From: Bacteroidales bacterium
Lineage (GTDB): Bacteria; Bacteroidota; Bacteroidia; Bacteroidales; Lentimicrobiaceae
NCBI GenBank assembly: GCA_022837485.1
Contig: JALHHH010000002.1
Coordinates: 1-64,000 of the forward strand
Length of the DNA: 64,000 nt
Direction of reading: 5' to 3'
Shown: piece by piece, positions 15,938-24,745 of the stretch
Layout of the letters: the number at the start of each line of letters is the position of its first letter
How positions within the stretch are numbered: the stretch's first letter is position 1
Position numbers and translations under genes: made by a program
The notes under the pieces: generated by a model
What the model was told of the DNA's origin: nothing
What the model saw: only the letters and a program-made list of their open reading frames with translations
Database searches by the model: none

Positions 15938-17449
15938 TTATTTGGCTTCCATCATTTTCTTCCCTTTTTCAATTGCCTCCTCAATGGTTCCCACCAGGTT
16001 AAATGCTGCTTCGGGGTATTCATCCATTTCGCCGTCGAGGATCATCTTAAAGCCCTTGATGGTATCTTCGATGGATACGAAGGTGCCGGGGATGCCCGTG
16101 AACTGAGTGGCAACGTGGAAAGGTTGTGAAAGGAACCTCTGAACGCGGCGTGCACGCGATACCACGAGCTTGTCCTCATCGGAGAGTTCATCCATTCCAA
16201 GGATGGCGATGATGTCCTGAAGTTCCTTGTATCGTTGCAGAATTTCTTTTACGCGCAGGGCGGTACGGTAGTGTTCTTCGCCAACCACGTCGGGCGACAG
16301 GATTCGTGAGGTAGAGTCGAGGGGGTCGACGGCCGGATAGATGCCAAGTTCGGCAATTTTACGGCTGAGAACGGTTGTGGCATCGAGGTGGGCAAAGGTG
16401 GTTGCCGGTGCGGGGTCGGTAAGGTCGTCGGCGGGAACGTATACGGCCTGTACCGAGGTAATGGAACCGCGTTTGGTAGAGGTAATGCGTTCCTGCATGA
16501 TGCCCATTTCGGTAGCCAGGGTAGGCTGATAACCTACGGCAGAAGGCATTCGTCCGAGCAGTGCTGAGACTTCCGAACCTGCCTGGGTAAAGCGGAAAAT
16601 ATTATCGACAAAGAAGAGAATGTCGCGTCCGCCGGTTTTTTCGTCCCCGTCGCGGAAGTATTCGGCCATGGTTAGTCCGGAAAGGGCAACACGGGCACGG
16701 GCTCCGGGAGGTTCATTCATTTGTCCGAACACCAGGGTAGCCTGTGATTTCATCAGTTCATCGCGGTCGACTTTGCTGAGATCCCAGCCGCCTTTTTCCA
16801 TATCTTCGAGGAAGGCGTCGCCGTAGCGTATAACGCCCGATTCAATCATTTCGCGCAGCAGGTCGTTGCCTTCACGGGTACGCTCGCCCACGCCCGAGAA
16901 TACGGAGAGGCCGGAGTAGCGCTTGGCTATGTTGTTAATCAGCTCCATGATGATAACGGTTTTACCGACTCCGGCACCACCGAACAAACCGATTTTTCCG
17001 CCCTTTGCATAGGGCTCAATCAGGTCGATGACTTTAATGCCGGTATAGAGCACTTCGCGCTGGGTGGTAAGGTTTTCAAACTTCGGAGGCTCGCGGTGGA
17101 TGGCATAGGTCTCCCTGCCCGAAACGGATCCCAGCCCGTCGATGGGTTCGCCGATTACGTTGAAGAGCCGGCCTTTCACATCCTCACCTACCGGCATGGA
17201 TATGGGCCGCCCCGTTGAAACTACCTGCATTCCGCGATACAACCCGTCGGTAGAATCCATGGCAATGGTGCGTATGGTACTCTCGCCAATGTCCTGCTGG
17301 CATTCAAGTACAATAACCTGCCCGGAATTGCTGGTAACCTCAAGGGCATCGTAAATATTGGGGAGCTGTGATTTCTGATCAAAGGCAACATCCACAACGG
17401 GACCAATGATCTGTGCGATTTTTCCGACGGTTTGTCCGGTCATAATCAA
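15938..17449 (-). CDS. atpD: ATP synthase F1 beta subunit
   Basis: 503 residues. Catalytic subunit of F1Fo ATP synthase. The Walker A motif GGAGVGKT is followed by GERTREGNDL, the Walker B region RDILFFVDNIFRFTQAG and the signature ALLGRMPSAVGYQPTLATEMG. The first codons read ATG-ATT-ATG, so translation may start at 17449 or 17443. Only atpC follows; no other F1 or Fo gene is in the window, so the ATP synthase genes are split, as in many Bacteroidota. A TAnnTTTG box lies at 17472-17479. Confidence 0.98.
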   Translation of the reverse strand: MIMTGQTVGKIAQIIGPVVDVAFDQKSQLPNIYDALEVTSNSGQVIVLECQQDIGESTIRTIAMDSTDGLYRGMQVVSTGRPISMPVGEDVKGRLFNVIGEPIDGLGSVSGRETYAIHREPPKFENLTTQREVLYTGIKVIDLIEPYAKGGKIGLFGGAGVGKTVIIMELINNIAKRYSGLSVFSGVGERTREGNDLLREMIESGVIRYGDAFLEDMEKGGWDLSKVDRDELMKSQATLVFGQMNEPPGARARVALSGLTMAEYFRDGDEKTGGRDILFFVDNIFRFTQAGSEVSALLGRMPSAVGYQPTLATEMGIMQERITSTKRGSITSVQAVYVPADDLTDPAPATTFAHLDATTVLSRKIAELGIYPAVDPLDSTSRILSPDVVGEEHYRTALRVKEILQRYKELQDIIAILGMDELSDEDKLVVSRARRVQRFLSQPFHVATQFTGIPGTFVSIEDTIKGFKMILDGEMDEYPEAAFNLVGTIEEAIEKGKKMMEAK

Positions 17450-17471
17450 GGCTGAATTTTTTGAACGAGGG

Positions 17472-17479
17472 CAAATTTA
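17472..17479 (-). promoter_or_regulatory. TAAATTTG -7 box for atpDC
   Basis: Exact TAnnTTTG on the minus strand 23 bases before the atpD start, giving a short leader. Confidence 0.55.
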
Positions 17480-17817
17480 CAAACAATCCTTTGTAACACT
17501 ATCTTCTTTTGAAGATTATGGTCACCTTATAACAGCAACTTTGGTAATTGGTTCAGAAAATCAGGCATTTATTTCTTCTCTGTTTTACATACCAGTTCAC
17601 GGTCCTTCATTGAAACGCCAAGCGGTAAATAGTATTTAATTCATTCCGGACCGTAAGGATTAGCCGGGCAGGTGTGAGCCTTTCCGCAGATGTAAAAATG
17701 TGTGAGTCTGCACATGACCGCGTTCATCTTCGCTTTTTTTTGTATTTTGGCCGACCCGTCAATAACATTATCGCGGATTTAAAAAACCCTTGAATTTCCA
17801 ACAAAAAATACAATAAT
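17480..17817. other. Divergent intergenic region between atpD and the C69 peptidase
   Basis: About 340 bases with no supported gene. A 6-bp hairpin (ATCTTC-TTTT-GAAGAT, 17501-17516) sits behind the atpD promoter. Upstream of the peptidase there is a TATTTTG element, close to but one base short of the TAnnTTTG spacing. Confidence 0.35.
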
Positions 17818-19494
17818 ATGCGTAAAAACAGTTTAGTAACAATGCTTGTAGTACTGGGACTTTTCGTTTCGGGTCCGGTACTGGCATGTACCAACTTTCT
17901 TGTGACCAAAGGGGCGAGTACCGATGGTTCAACCATGATTACCTATGCAGCCGACTCCCACGTTCTGTATGGTGAGTTGTATTACAGGCCGGCTGCCGAC
18001 TATCCCGAGGGCACCATGCTTGAGGTTTACGAATGGGATACCGGGAAATACCTTGGTAAAATCAAACAGGCCAGGCATACGTATTCGGTAGTGGGAAACA
18101 TGAATGAACATCAGCTTGCCATTGGTGAAACCACATACGGTGGTTTGCCCGGGCTGGTCGACACCACCGGAATCATCGATTACGGCAGTTTGATGTACAT
18201 CACGCTGCAGCGTGCCCGCACTGCCCGCGAGGCCATTAAAGTTATAGGCGAGTTGCTGGCAGAGTATGGTTATTACAGCTCCGGCGAGTCTTTTTCGATT
18301 TCCGATCCCAACGAAGTATGGATTATGGAGATGATAGGCAAGGGTTCGCCTCAGATAGTAAAGGACAAGAGGGGCCGTACGCGCACGGTATACAATAAGG
18401 GTGCCGTATGGGTAGCGATGCGTATTCCCGACGGGTACATCTCGGGGCATGCCAACCAGGCACGCATCACCACCTTCCCGCTCAACGATCCCGAAAACTG
18501 CATCTATTCGCCCGATGTCATCAGCTTTGCCCGTGAATGGGGATTATACAGCGGTGCCGATAAGGATTTCAGCTTCTCCGACACCTATGCACCCCTCGAT
18601 TTTGGAGCAGCCCGTTTCTGCGAAGCCAGGGTATGGGCCGGATTCAACAGAGTTAGCAGCGGCATGGATAAGTATACCGATTATGCAAAAGGGTATGATC
18701 TGAAAAACCGCATGCCTCTGTGGGTTAAACCCGATAAAAAGCTGAGCGTTCAGGATGTTATCGGAATGATGCGCGACTACTATCAGGGTACCGATTTGGA
18801 TATGACCAAAGACATAGGAGCTGGTCCCTATCAGTCGATCGTACGCTGGCGTCCCATGACCTGGAATGTGGACGGGGAGACATTCTTTCACGAAAGAGCC
18901 ATCTCCACTCAACAGACCGGCTTTTCTTTTGTTGCTCAGTCGCGCTCATGGTTGCCCGACCCGGTAGGAGGTATTTTGTGGTTCAGCGTTGACGACTCCT
19001 ACAGCACCGTTTATGTGCCAATGTACTGCGGCATCACGCAAGTGCCTGAAACATATGCCGTCGGCAACGGATCCATGATGGAATTTTCCGATAATTCAGC
19101 GTTCTGGGTATTCAACCAGGTGTCGAACCTTGCCTATACCCGCTATAAGGATATGATTGTTGACATCCAGAAAGTACAAACGGCTCTGGAGGGCAAATTT
19201 ATTGCCCATACCAGTGTGGTTGACAAAGCGGCAACGGATCTGTATAAAACCGATCCCGCCAAGGCACGCGAATTTCTGACCGATTATTCGGTGAATCAGG
19301 CCAACAGCACCGTTATGCGGTGGAAGGAGCTCTACAGATACCTGTTTACAAAATACCTGGATGGAAACGTTAAGGTAAGGGATGGGAACAAGCAGAACCC
19401 CAAAGTTAAATTCCCCGGATACGACGAAGGCTATTATCGCATGATCATCGAAAAGACGGGCGACAAATTCAAATATAAGGGAGAATCGCACTAA
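17818..19494 (+). CDS. Exported C69-family (Ntn-hydrolase) dipeptidase
   Basis: 558 residues. The signal peptide ends LFVSGPVLA and is followed immediately by Cys24-Thr-Asn-Phe. In C69/PepD-type Ntn hydrolases, signal or propeptide cleavage exposes this Cys as the N-terminal nucleophile. The following KGASTDGSTMITYAADSH and the internal SFSISDPNEVWIMEMIGKG match the family. Likely a periplasmic dipeptidase that degrades short peptides. Stands alone with its own hairpin terminator. The start fits the signal peptide well. Confidence 0.93.
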   Translation: MRKNSLVTMLVVLGLFVSGPVLACTNFLVTKGASTDGSTMITYAADSHVLYGELYYRPAADYPEGTMLEVYEWDTGKYLGKIKQARHTYSVVGNMNEHQLAIGETTYGGLPGLVDTTGIIDYGSLMYITLQRARTAREAIKVIGELLAEYGYYSSGESFSISDPNEVWIMEMIGKGSPQIVKDKRGRTRTVYNKGAVWVAMRIPDGYISGHANQARITTFPLNDPENCIYSPDVISFAREWGLYSGADKDFSFSDTYAPLDFGAARFCEARVWAGFNRVSSGMDKYTDYAKGYDLKNRMPLWVKPDKKLSVQDVIGMMRDYYQGTDLDMTKDIGAGPYQSIVRWRPMTWNVDGETFFHERAISTQQTGFSFVAQSRSWLPDPVGGILWFSVDDSYSTVYVPMYCGITQVPETYAVGNGSMMEFSDNSAFWVFNQVSNLAYTRYKDMIVDIQKVQTALEGKFIAHTSVVDKAATDLYKTDPAKAREFLTDYSVNQANSTVMRWKELYRYLFTKYLDGNVKVRDGNKQNPKVKFPGYDEGYYRMIIEKTGDKFKYKGESH

Positions 19495-19515
19495 TTTCTC
19501 CGGAAACGGATAAAT

Positions 19516-19549
19516 AAGGGGGCGCCGCGATTTGTGGCTCCCCTTTTTC
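19516..19549 (+). terminator. Terminator after the C69 peptidase
   Basis: A GC-rich hairpin (GGGG.GCC paired with GGC.CCCC, one mismatch) ends in a T run, about 20 bases after the stop. Confidence 0.75.
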
Positions 19550-19669
19550 GTATCAAACAGAACGCTTATGAGCGAAGGTTTGCGGACTATTGTAAAATAG
19601 TGGTTTGAATGGCAGCAGATTAAGCCCGGGGGGCTATAAATAATACTATGTAAAGTCGCACGAAAACTG

Positions 19670-19677
19670 TAATTTTG
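19670..19677 (+). promoter_or_regulatory. TAATTTTG -7 box before the coiled-coil membrane protein
   Basis: Exact TAnnTTTG match 80 bases before the ATG, giving a leader of about 75 nt. Confidence 0.5.
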
Positions 19678-19757
19678 CAGGTGATTTTGCGTTATCACTC
19701 TGTAAATCCGTTTAACCCCTTGCAGGGAATTCAATAAAAGGCAAAACAATCCGTTTT

Positions 19758-20675
19758 ATGGCAGAAATGAACGACATCCATGTTGGTAAGAAAAGGCAGA
19801 ATTCGCGCCTGGTGATCATTGTGATCCTGCTGGCCGCTATGGCACTGCTCCTCTGGCTTTATTTATCCACCCGCTCCCGGCTTACCGGGCTTCTGAATGA
19901 AAAAGAGATGCAGCGCACGGAACTTCAGGCTGAGCTTGACTCCCTGCTTACCGAGCACAACAACATCAAACTGGAGTACGGCAACCTGAGCGATTCGCTT
20001 ACATCGAAAGACAGCGTTATTCAGGCCAACGCCGCAGAAATCAGGAAGCTGCTCGATACCCAGTATGAATTCTACAAGGTGAAGAAGAAACTTGACCGCC
20101 TGCGCGTAATCTCCCAGGGATACCTGAAGCAGATCGACTCCTTGTATACGGTTAACAGCGAACTGAAAGCCGAAAATGAGCAGATACGTTCAAGCTATCA
20201 GAAAGAGCAGCAGAAAACCAGTATGCTTCAGAAAGACAAGGAAGCACTTACCGAAAAGGTAAGTATGGCTGCCGTGATGAAAGCATACAAGATTGTAGCC
20301 GCCGGTGTACGGGGCAGCGGCGACCGCGAACGGGAAACCGATAAGGCCAAGCGCGTCGAGAAAATCAAGGTTTGCTTTACCCTTGGCGAGAATCCCCTGC
20401 TTTCAGCAGGAGCCAGGGATATTTACGTGCGCATTGCGCGACCCGATAAACTGATTCTGGCCAGAGGCAGGGGCGATGATTATTCCTTCAGCTACAAGGG
20501 AGAAATTCTTCAATATACCATTAAGGAAACCGTAAATTACCAGAACCAGGCGGTCGATATCTGCTCTTACTGGATCAACAGACTTACAAAGGAAGACCTG
20601 CCTACCGGCGTTTATGTGGTTTCGGTTTATACCGATGATTTTGAAATAGGACAGAGTTCTTTTGAACTAAAGTAA
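19758..20675 (+). CDS. Membrane-anchored coiled-coil protein of unknown function
   Basis: 305 residues. A short cytosolic N terminus is followed by one transmembrane helix (VIIVILLAAMALLLWLYL, about 19-36), a long heptad-rich coiled coil (about 45-175, rich in Leu, Glu, Lys and Ser) and a C-terminal globular domain of about 130 residues, rich in beta strands (KVCFTLGENPLLSAG, DIYVRIARPDKLIL, TGVYVVSVYTDDFEIG). It resembles conserved Bacteroidota hypotheticals; I do not recognise a named family. The topology suggests a periplasmic spacer or scaffold. It has its own promoter box and terminator. Confidence 0.85.
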   Translation: MAEMNDIHVGKKRQNSRLVIIVILLAAMALLLWLYLSTRSRLTGLLNEKEMQRTELQAELDSLLTEHNNIKLEYGNLSDSLTSKDSVIQANAAEIRKLLDTQYEFYKVKKKLDRLRVISQGYLKQIDSLYTVNSELKAENEQIRSSYQKEQQKTSMLQKDKEALTEKVSMAAVMKAYKIVAAGVRGSGDRERETDKAKRVEKIKVCFTLGENPLLSAGARDIYVRIARPDKLILARGRGDDYSFSYKGEILQYTIKETVNYQNQAVDICSYWINRLTKEDLPTGVYVVSVYTDDFEIGQSSFELK

Positions 20676-20699
20676 AATCTGACATTATTATTTTCTCTG

Positions 20700-20728
20700 A
20701 CAGCCATCCCCGGGGTGGCTGTTTTTTT
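20700..20728 (+). terminator. Terminator after the coiled-coil protein
   Basis: ACAGCCA/TGGCTGT stem extended by CCCC/GGGG, followed by a run of T. Begins 24 bases after the stop. Confidence 0.9.
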
Positions 20729-20857
20729 CTCCCTTCTGTCTGACAGGCATTCCCGGCATGATGATTTACATACAGTGCGAACCAATGGGCGGATTGTTTT
20801 GTTATAATTCTCCGGCCCTTTTGGTTTCGGCGTATGCGTTTTATCAAATGAGGAATA

Positions 20858-21322
20858 ATGTTTAATACCACCCGTTTAGGTAAGCACAGATTGTATCTGG
20901 CGTGGATGCTCGTTTTTCTGCAATTCACACTGATCGGCATCCTTGTGCTTACGAGTCCGCTTTTTAACCTGAAAATGTGGGTAACCGGTTTTGTGCTTGC
21001 AGGCATTGCTCTGGGGCTTTATTCCATATACACCATCCGGATTGGGAACTTTAACATCACGCCGCACGTGAAGCCGCACGGGCAGATGGTTGCCCACGGG
21101 CCGTACCGCATTCTCCGGCACCCCATGTACACCGCTATTCTGCTTACCGTATGGCCTCTGGCGGCAGGTCATTTCAGCTACTGGCGGCTGGGGGCTGCAC
21201 TGGCTCTCACGCTTGTGCTGGCAGTAAAAATTCAGCTGGAAGAAGGGTACCTGAAACGGGCTTTCCTGCCTTACCTGGAATATACACGCAACACCTATAA
21301 ACTGATCCCTTTTGTCTGGTAA
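20858..21322 (+). CDS. Isoprenylcysteine carboxylmethyltransferase-like membrane methyltransferase
   Basis: 154 residues with four or five hydrophobic helices. The C-terminal signature HGPYRILRHPMYTAILL and the final EEGYLKRAFLPYLEYTRNTYKLIP are typical of the ICMT/PEMT/NnrU-like group. These SAM-dependent enzymes sit in the membrane; bacterial members methylate small lipids or are of unknown substrate. No neighbour reveals a substrate. Confidence 0.85.
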   Translation: MFNTTRLGKHRLYLAWMLVFLQFTLIGILVLTSPLFNLKMWVTGFVLAGIALGLYSIYTIRIGNFNITPHVKPHGQMVAHGPYRILRHPMYTAILLTVWPLAAGHFSYWRLGAALALTLVLAVKIQLEEGYLKRAFLPYLEYTRNTYKLIPFVW

Positions 21323-21432
21323 CCGGATCCGGATGAATATCCGCGGAAGCGCAGACGAATAAGCCCGAAAAACAGCATCGGGTTCCTGTGAATATCCCAA
21401 ATCGGGGATTTGGATAAACCGGTGCGTTTCTG

Positions 21433-21463
21433 TTGTTAATTTTCGTTATTTCGTGTAGGTTTG
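21433..21463 (+). promoter_or_regulatory. Promoter-like TTG...TAGGTTTG close to a start codon
   Basis: TTG (21433-21435) and TAGGTTTG (21456-21463) are 20 bases apart, a good match to the Bacteroidota consensus. The box lies only 4 bases before the ATG at 21468, so the mRNA would be nearly leaderless, or translation starts at the next ATG (21483). Confidence 0.5.
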
Positions 21464-21467
21464 AAGG

Positions 21468-22919
21468 ATGAATTCCGTAAGTATGACTGAGCGACTCCGC
21501 CCCTGGTTTACCGTAGTTTTGCTTGTGCTGTTTGCCGTGCTTACGGTGCTGGCGGTTGTTTTTTACCGCGAACGGCTGCTGGTCGATTCGGGATATTACC
21601 TGATGCGTATGATCAACTCGGGCTGGCCCTGGGTTGAGCATCAGCGCTATATCCTGGTACTTTCGCAGTTTCTGCCCTGGCTTGGAACAATGGCTGAGCT
21701 GCCGGTGAAGGAAGTTCTTTTGCTTTATTCGCTAAATCATATTTTATTTCCGTTTGCAGTGTTCTGTATAGCCCTTTTCCGCTACCGGCAGCCCATGGCC
21801 GGAGTGGTTCTGCTGATGCTGCAGACGGGCGGACTGACCACCGGGTTCTTTGTTCCTATGTTTGAATTGTATTATGCGGCTACCCTGTTGGTTCTTTTTT
21901 GCCTGATTGCTTTTGTGCCGGGCCGGGTGAAAAACCTGCCGGTGCTTTTGGTTGCCGCGTTCCTTATCCTTACCAGCCATCCCGCAGCCATCGTATTGCT
22001 TACCCTTGTGATGGTCATCCACATACTTAAAAACCGCCGGGGCAACCAGACGTTTTATCTGCTGATGAGCGGGCTGGTACTGGTGGTTGCGGTTCTAAAA
22101 CTTTCTGGTGCATCTTCGTATGAAAGCGAAAAGATTGCCTGGATGACGGAGTCGCTGCTGAACGGAACCTTTAATTTGCAATGGTTCATGCAGCGGGCTG
22201 TTTACATGTTCCAGCAGTATGCTCTGATTCTGATTTTGATGCCGATCACCTGGGTTATGCTGATTATGGAACGTAAACCGGTGGAAGTTGCACTGTATGC
22301 CGGTATCTTCCTGATTGTTTTTCTGCTCTCGGCATTGAACACCAATACACCCGATCACAGCCGCTACAACGAGCAGGTTTGGTTTCCGGTGGTAGTGCTG
22401 ACGGTTCTGCCCTGGCTTATTTCGGTGGAACCACGAAATTTTTTACGCGCCGGAGTTGTTCTTACCCTGGCATTTATGTTGTTTTTCGGTTACCGTACCC
22501 TGCTTATTGTTAAAGAAGGAAACCGGTATGCCGAACGCAGGAAGACAATAGAACAGCTGAATGAAGCTGCATATAGGGATGGTGGTCAGCATTTTGTGGT
22601 GGATGAGGCTTTGGTTTTGCCTGATGGCATTCCGGGTTTCAACTGGTCGCTTCCCATCGAAAGCATGCTGCTGTCGGCGCAGAACGGACCCGCATCAACC
22701 CTTACGGTTTGTACCACCGTGGATTACTTTTACGAAGGGATACACCGGAGGCTTGATGGTGATTCCTATCTGTTCCGGAGGTTCGAAACGGAATACTACC
22801 GCAATCTGAATCCCGCCTATTTCCTGTTGCAGCCGGGGCTGTACTATATGCTTGAGCCGCTGCCGGACGGATCCGGTTACAGGACATATCCGGCAGGGGA
22901 GACTTTGGAAATGGAGTAA
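21468..22919 (+). CDS. Large polytopic membrane protein of unknown function
   Basis: 483 residues with about ten hydrophobic segments between residues 12 and 340, then a soluble C-terminal part of about 130 residues (from LLIVKEGNRYAERRKTIEQL). I recognise no family signature; it may be a distant relative of GT-C-type membrane proteins, but there is no clear catalytic motif. A start at 21483 (MTERLRP) is possible given the promoter position. The hairpin at 22975-23007 lies between it and convergent pheS and can terminate both. Confidence 0.75.
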   Translation: MNSVSMTERLRPWFTVVLLVLFAVLTVLAVVFYRERLLVDSGYYLMRMINSGWPWVEHQRYILVLSQFLPWLGTMAELPVKEVLLLYSLNHILFPFAVFCIALFRYRQPMAGVVLLMLQTGGLTTGFFVPMFELYYAATLLVLFCLIAFVPGRVKNLPVLLVAAFLILTSHPAAIVLLTLVMVIHILKNRRGNQTFYLLMSGLVLVVAVLKLSGASSYESEKIAWMTESLLNGTFNLQWFMQRAVYMFQQYALILILMPITWVMLIMERKPVEVALYAGIFLIVFLLSALNTNTPDHSRYNEQVWFPVVVLTVLPWLISVEPRNFLRAGVVLTLAFMLFFGYRTLLIVKEGNRYAERRKTIEQLNEAAYRDGGQHFVVDEALVLPDGIPGFNWSLPIESMLLSAQNGPASTLTVCTTVDYFYEGIHRRLDGDSYLFRRFETEYYRNLNPAYFLLQPGLYYMLEPLPDGSGYRTYPAGETLEME

Positions 22920-22974
22920 ACCGGAGGAAATTCCCTTCCAGGCAGATATTGCAATCGCTGCTTTGCGGGATAAA

Positions 22975-23007
22975 AAAGACCGGAATCCGATTCGGGTTCC
23001 GGTCTTT
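22975..23007. terminator. Bidirectional terminator between the membrane protein and pheS
   Basis: An 11-bp stem, AAAGACCGGAA/TTCCGGTCTTT, has flanking A and T runs, so it can serve both converging transcripts. The T run is longer on the minus strand (pheS side). Confidence 0.9.
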
Positions 23008-23026
23008 AAGTTTATAAGGCAGGAGC

Positions 23027-24055
23027 TTACTGCTGCCAGGCCGATTCGAACTGTTGCAGGAAGCGAACGTCGTTTTCGGAGAACATACGCAGGTCCTTAA
23101 CGTTAAAGACCAGGTTTGTGATGCGTTCGATGCCGATGCCGAAGGCGAATCCGGAATATACACCGGGATCGATTCCGCAGTTTTTGAGCACATTGGGATG
23201 TACCATTCCGCAACCCAGGATTTCGACCCATCCGGTGTATTTGCAAAAGCCGCAGCCTTTTCCGCCGCAGAGGTTGCACGAGATATCCATTTCAGCCGAG
23301 GGTTCGGTGAATGGGAAGTATGAGGGCCGGAGCCGGATGCGCGTATCGGGGCTGAACATCTCTTTGGCGAAATAGAGCAGCGTCTGGCGCAGGTCGGCGA
23401 AGCTTACGTTTTTATCCACGTACAGTCCTTCCACCTGGTGAAAGAAGCAGTGCGCACGTGCCGAAATGGCTTCGTTGCGGTATACCCTTCCGGGGAAGGT
23501 CATTCGGATGGGCGGTTTGGTGGTCTCCATCACGCGCACCTGAACGCTCGACGTATGGGTGCGCAGAACGACATCCGGGTTTTCGCTGATGAAGAAGGTG
23601 TCCTGCATGTCGCGGGCGGGATGTTCGGGAGCGAAGTTGAGTGCTGAAAACGTGTGCCAGTCGTCTTCAATCTCGGGCCCTTCGGCAACGGTAAAGCCTA
23701 TGCGCGAGAAGATGTCGATGATGCGGTTGCGGACGATCATAAGGGGGTGCTGCGAACCGGCATCCATAAAGTTTACGGGCAGGGTAAGGTCATGGGAGGA
23801 AGCAGCGGCTGTTTCTTCACCGGCAAGGCCCTCGCGCAGACTTTCTATTCTTTGCTGGACCTTTCCTTTCAGATCGTTAAGCAAAACGCCCATTTCGCGA
23901 CGCTCCTCCGCAGCCACCAGCCTGAAATCGGCAAAAAGCTCGTTGAGGATTCCTTTTTTTCCGGAGTATCTGATCCGGAATTGTTCGAGCTCTTCAGCCG
24001 TATTGGCTGTGAATTTCTCTATTTCAGCCAGGTATTGATTGATTTTTTCTTTCAT
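23027..24055 (-). CDS. pheS: Phenylalanine-tRNA ligase alpha subunit
   Basis: 342 residues. Class II synthetase subunit that charges tRNA-Phe. The N-terminal coiled coil is followed by the catalytic core: PLMIVRNRIIDIFSRIGF, GPEIEDDWHTFSALNFAPEH (motif 1 region), RTHTSSVQVR, FPGRVYRNEAISARAHCFFH (motif 2) and GFAFGIGIERI (motif 3). It also carries CNLCGGKGCGFCKYTGW, a Cys-rich insert often seen in this group. Follows two cyclophilin genes by 36 bp. pheT is not in the window. Confidence 0.98.
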   Translation of the reverse strand: MKEKINQYLAEIEKFTANTAEELEQFRIRYSGKKGILNELFADFRLVAAEERREMGVLLNDLKGKVQQRIESLREGLAGEETAAASSHDLTLPVNFMDAGSQHPLMIVRNRIIDIFSRIGFTVAEGPEIEDDWHTFSALNFAPEHPARDMQDTFFISENPDVVLRTHTSSVQVRVMETTKPPIRMTFPGRVYRNEAISARAHCFFHQVEGLYVDKNVSFADLRQTLLYFAKEMFSPDTRIRLRPSYFPFTEPSAEMDISCNLCGGKGCGFCKYTGWVEILGCGMVHPNVLKNCGIDPGVYSGFAFGIGIERITNLVFNVKDLRMFSENDVRFLQQFESAWQQ

Positions 24056-24091
24056 CGGGTTTGGAAATTCTACGGAAGTCCCGGGGATGGT

Positions 24092-24745
24092 TTATTGGAT
24101 GATGGAGATTTTCATTTTTACTTCCGTCACCGGACGGTCGCCGGGGCCGGTCTGTACGGCAGCGATTTTATCCACCACTTCAAGTCCCGAAATCACTTCT
24201 CCGAAGACAGTATAATCGTCGTCGAGGTGAGGGGTGCCGCCTGCAGTTTTGTAAACGGCTCTGCGTTCGGGGCTGATGCTGCGTCCGGTTTGCATTTCAA
24301 ACTTATTCAGCTGGGCATCGTTAAGTACCTGTCCCTGTACTATATAAAACTGCGATCCGGAGGATTCCCTGCGGGGGTTTGCCTGGTCGGGTTTGCGTGC
24401 TGCAGCCAGGGCTCCCTTTTTATGGAAATATTTCGGAACAAATTCAGCCGGAATGGTGTAACCGGGGTCATTAACCATGCTTTCCTGACCTCCGCCCTGA
24501 ATCATAAAGTTACGGATTACCCGGTGAAAGATGGAACCGTTGTACCATCCCTGTTTTACCAGTTTTATGAAGTTGTCGCGGTGTTGCGGGGTTTCGTTGT
24601 ACAGAACGGCAGTGATGTTGCCGTAGCTGGTTTCTATCAGGATTTTGGTTTGTTTCTGCTGAGCGGGGGATTTAACGGGAGTCTGAGCCACAGCGGAAAC
24701 CGACAGTAAAAGCGCGAGGACTGTTAACAGCTTGATTTTTTTCAT
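24092..24745 (-). CDS. Cyclophilin-type peptidyl-prolyl isomerase (exported)
   Basis: 217 residues with a signal peptide (LLTVLALLLSVSAVAQ). The cyclophilin core is intact: NFIKLVKQGWYNGSIFHRVI, NFMIQGG, SSGSQFYIVQG and DYTVFGEVISGLEVVDKIA. It assists folding in the periplasm. It overlaps the upstream paralogue by 4 bases (ATGA), so the two are translationally coupled. It is closer to the standard size than its neighbour, with a shorter variable insert before the last strands. Confidence 0.94.
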   Translation of the reverse strand: MKKIKLLTVLALLLSVSAVAQTPVKSPAQQKQTKILIETSYGNITAVLYNETPQHRDNFIKLVKQGWYNGSIFHRVIRNFMIQGGGQESMVNDPGYTIPAEFVPKYFHKKGALAAARKPDQANPRRESSGSQFYIVQGQVLNDAQLNKFEMQTGRSISPERRAVYKTAGGTPHLDDDYTVFGEVISGLEVVDKIAAVQTGPGDRPVTEVKMKISIIQ

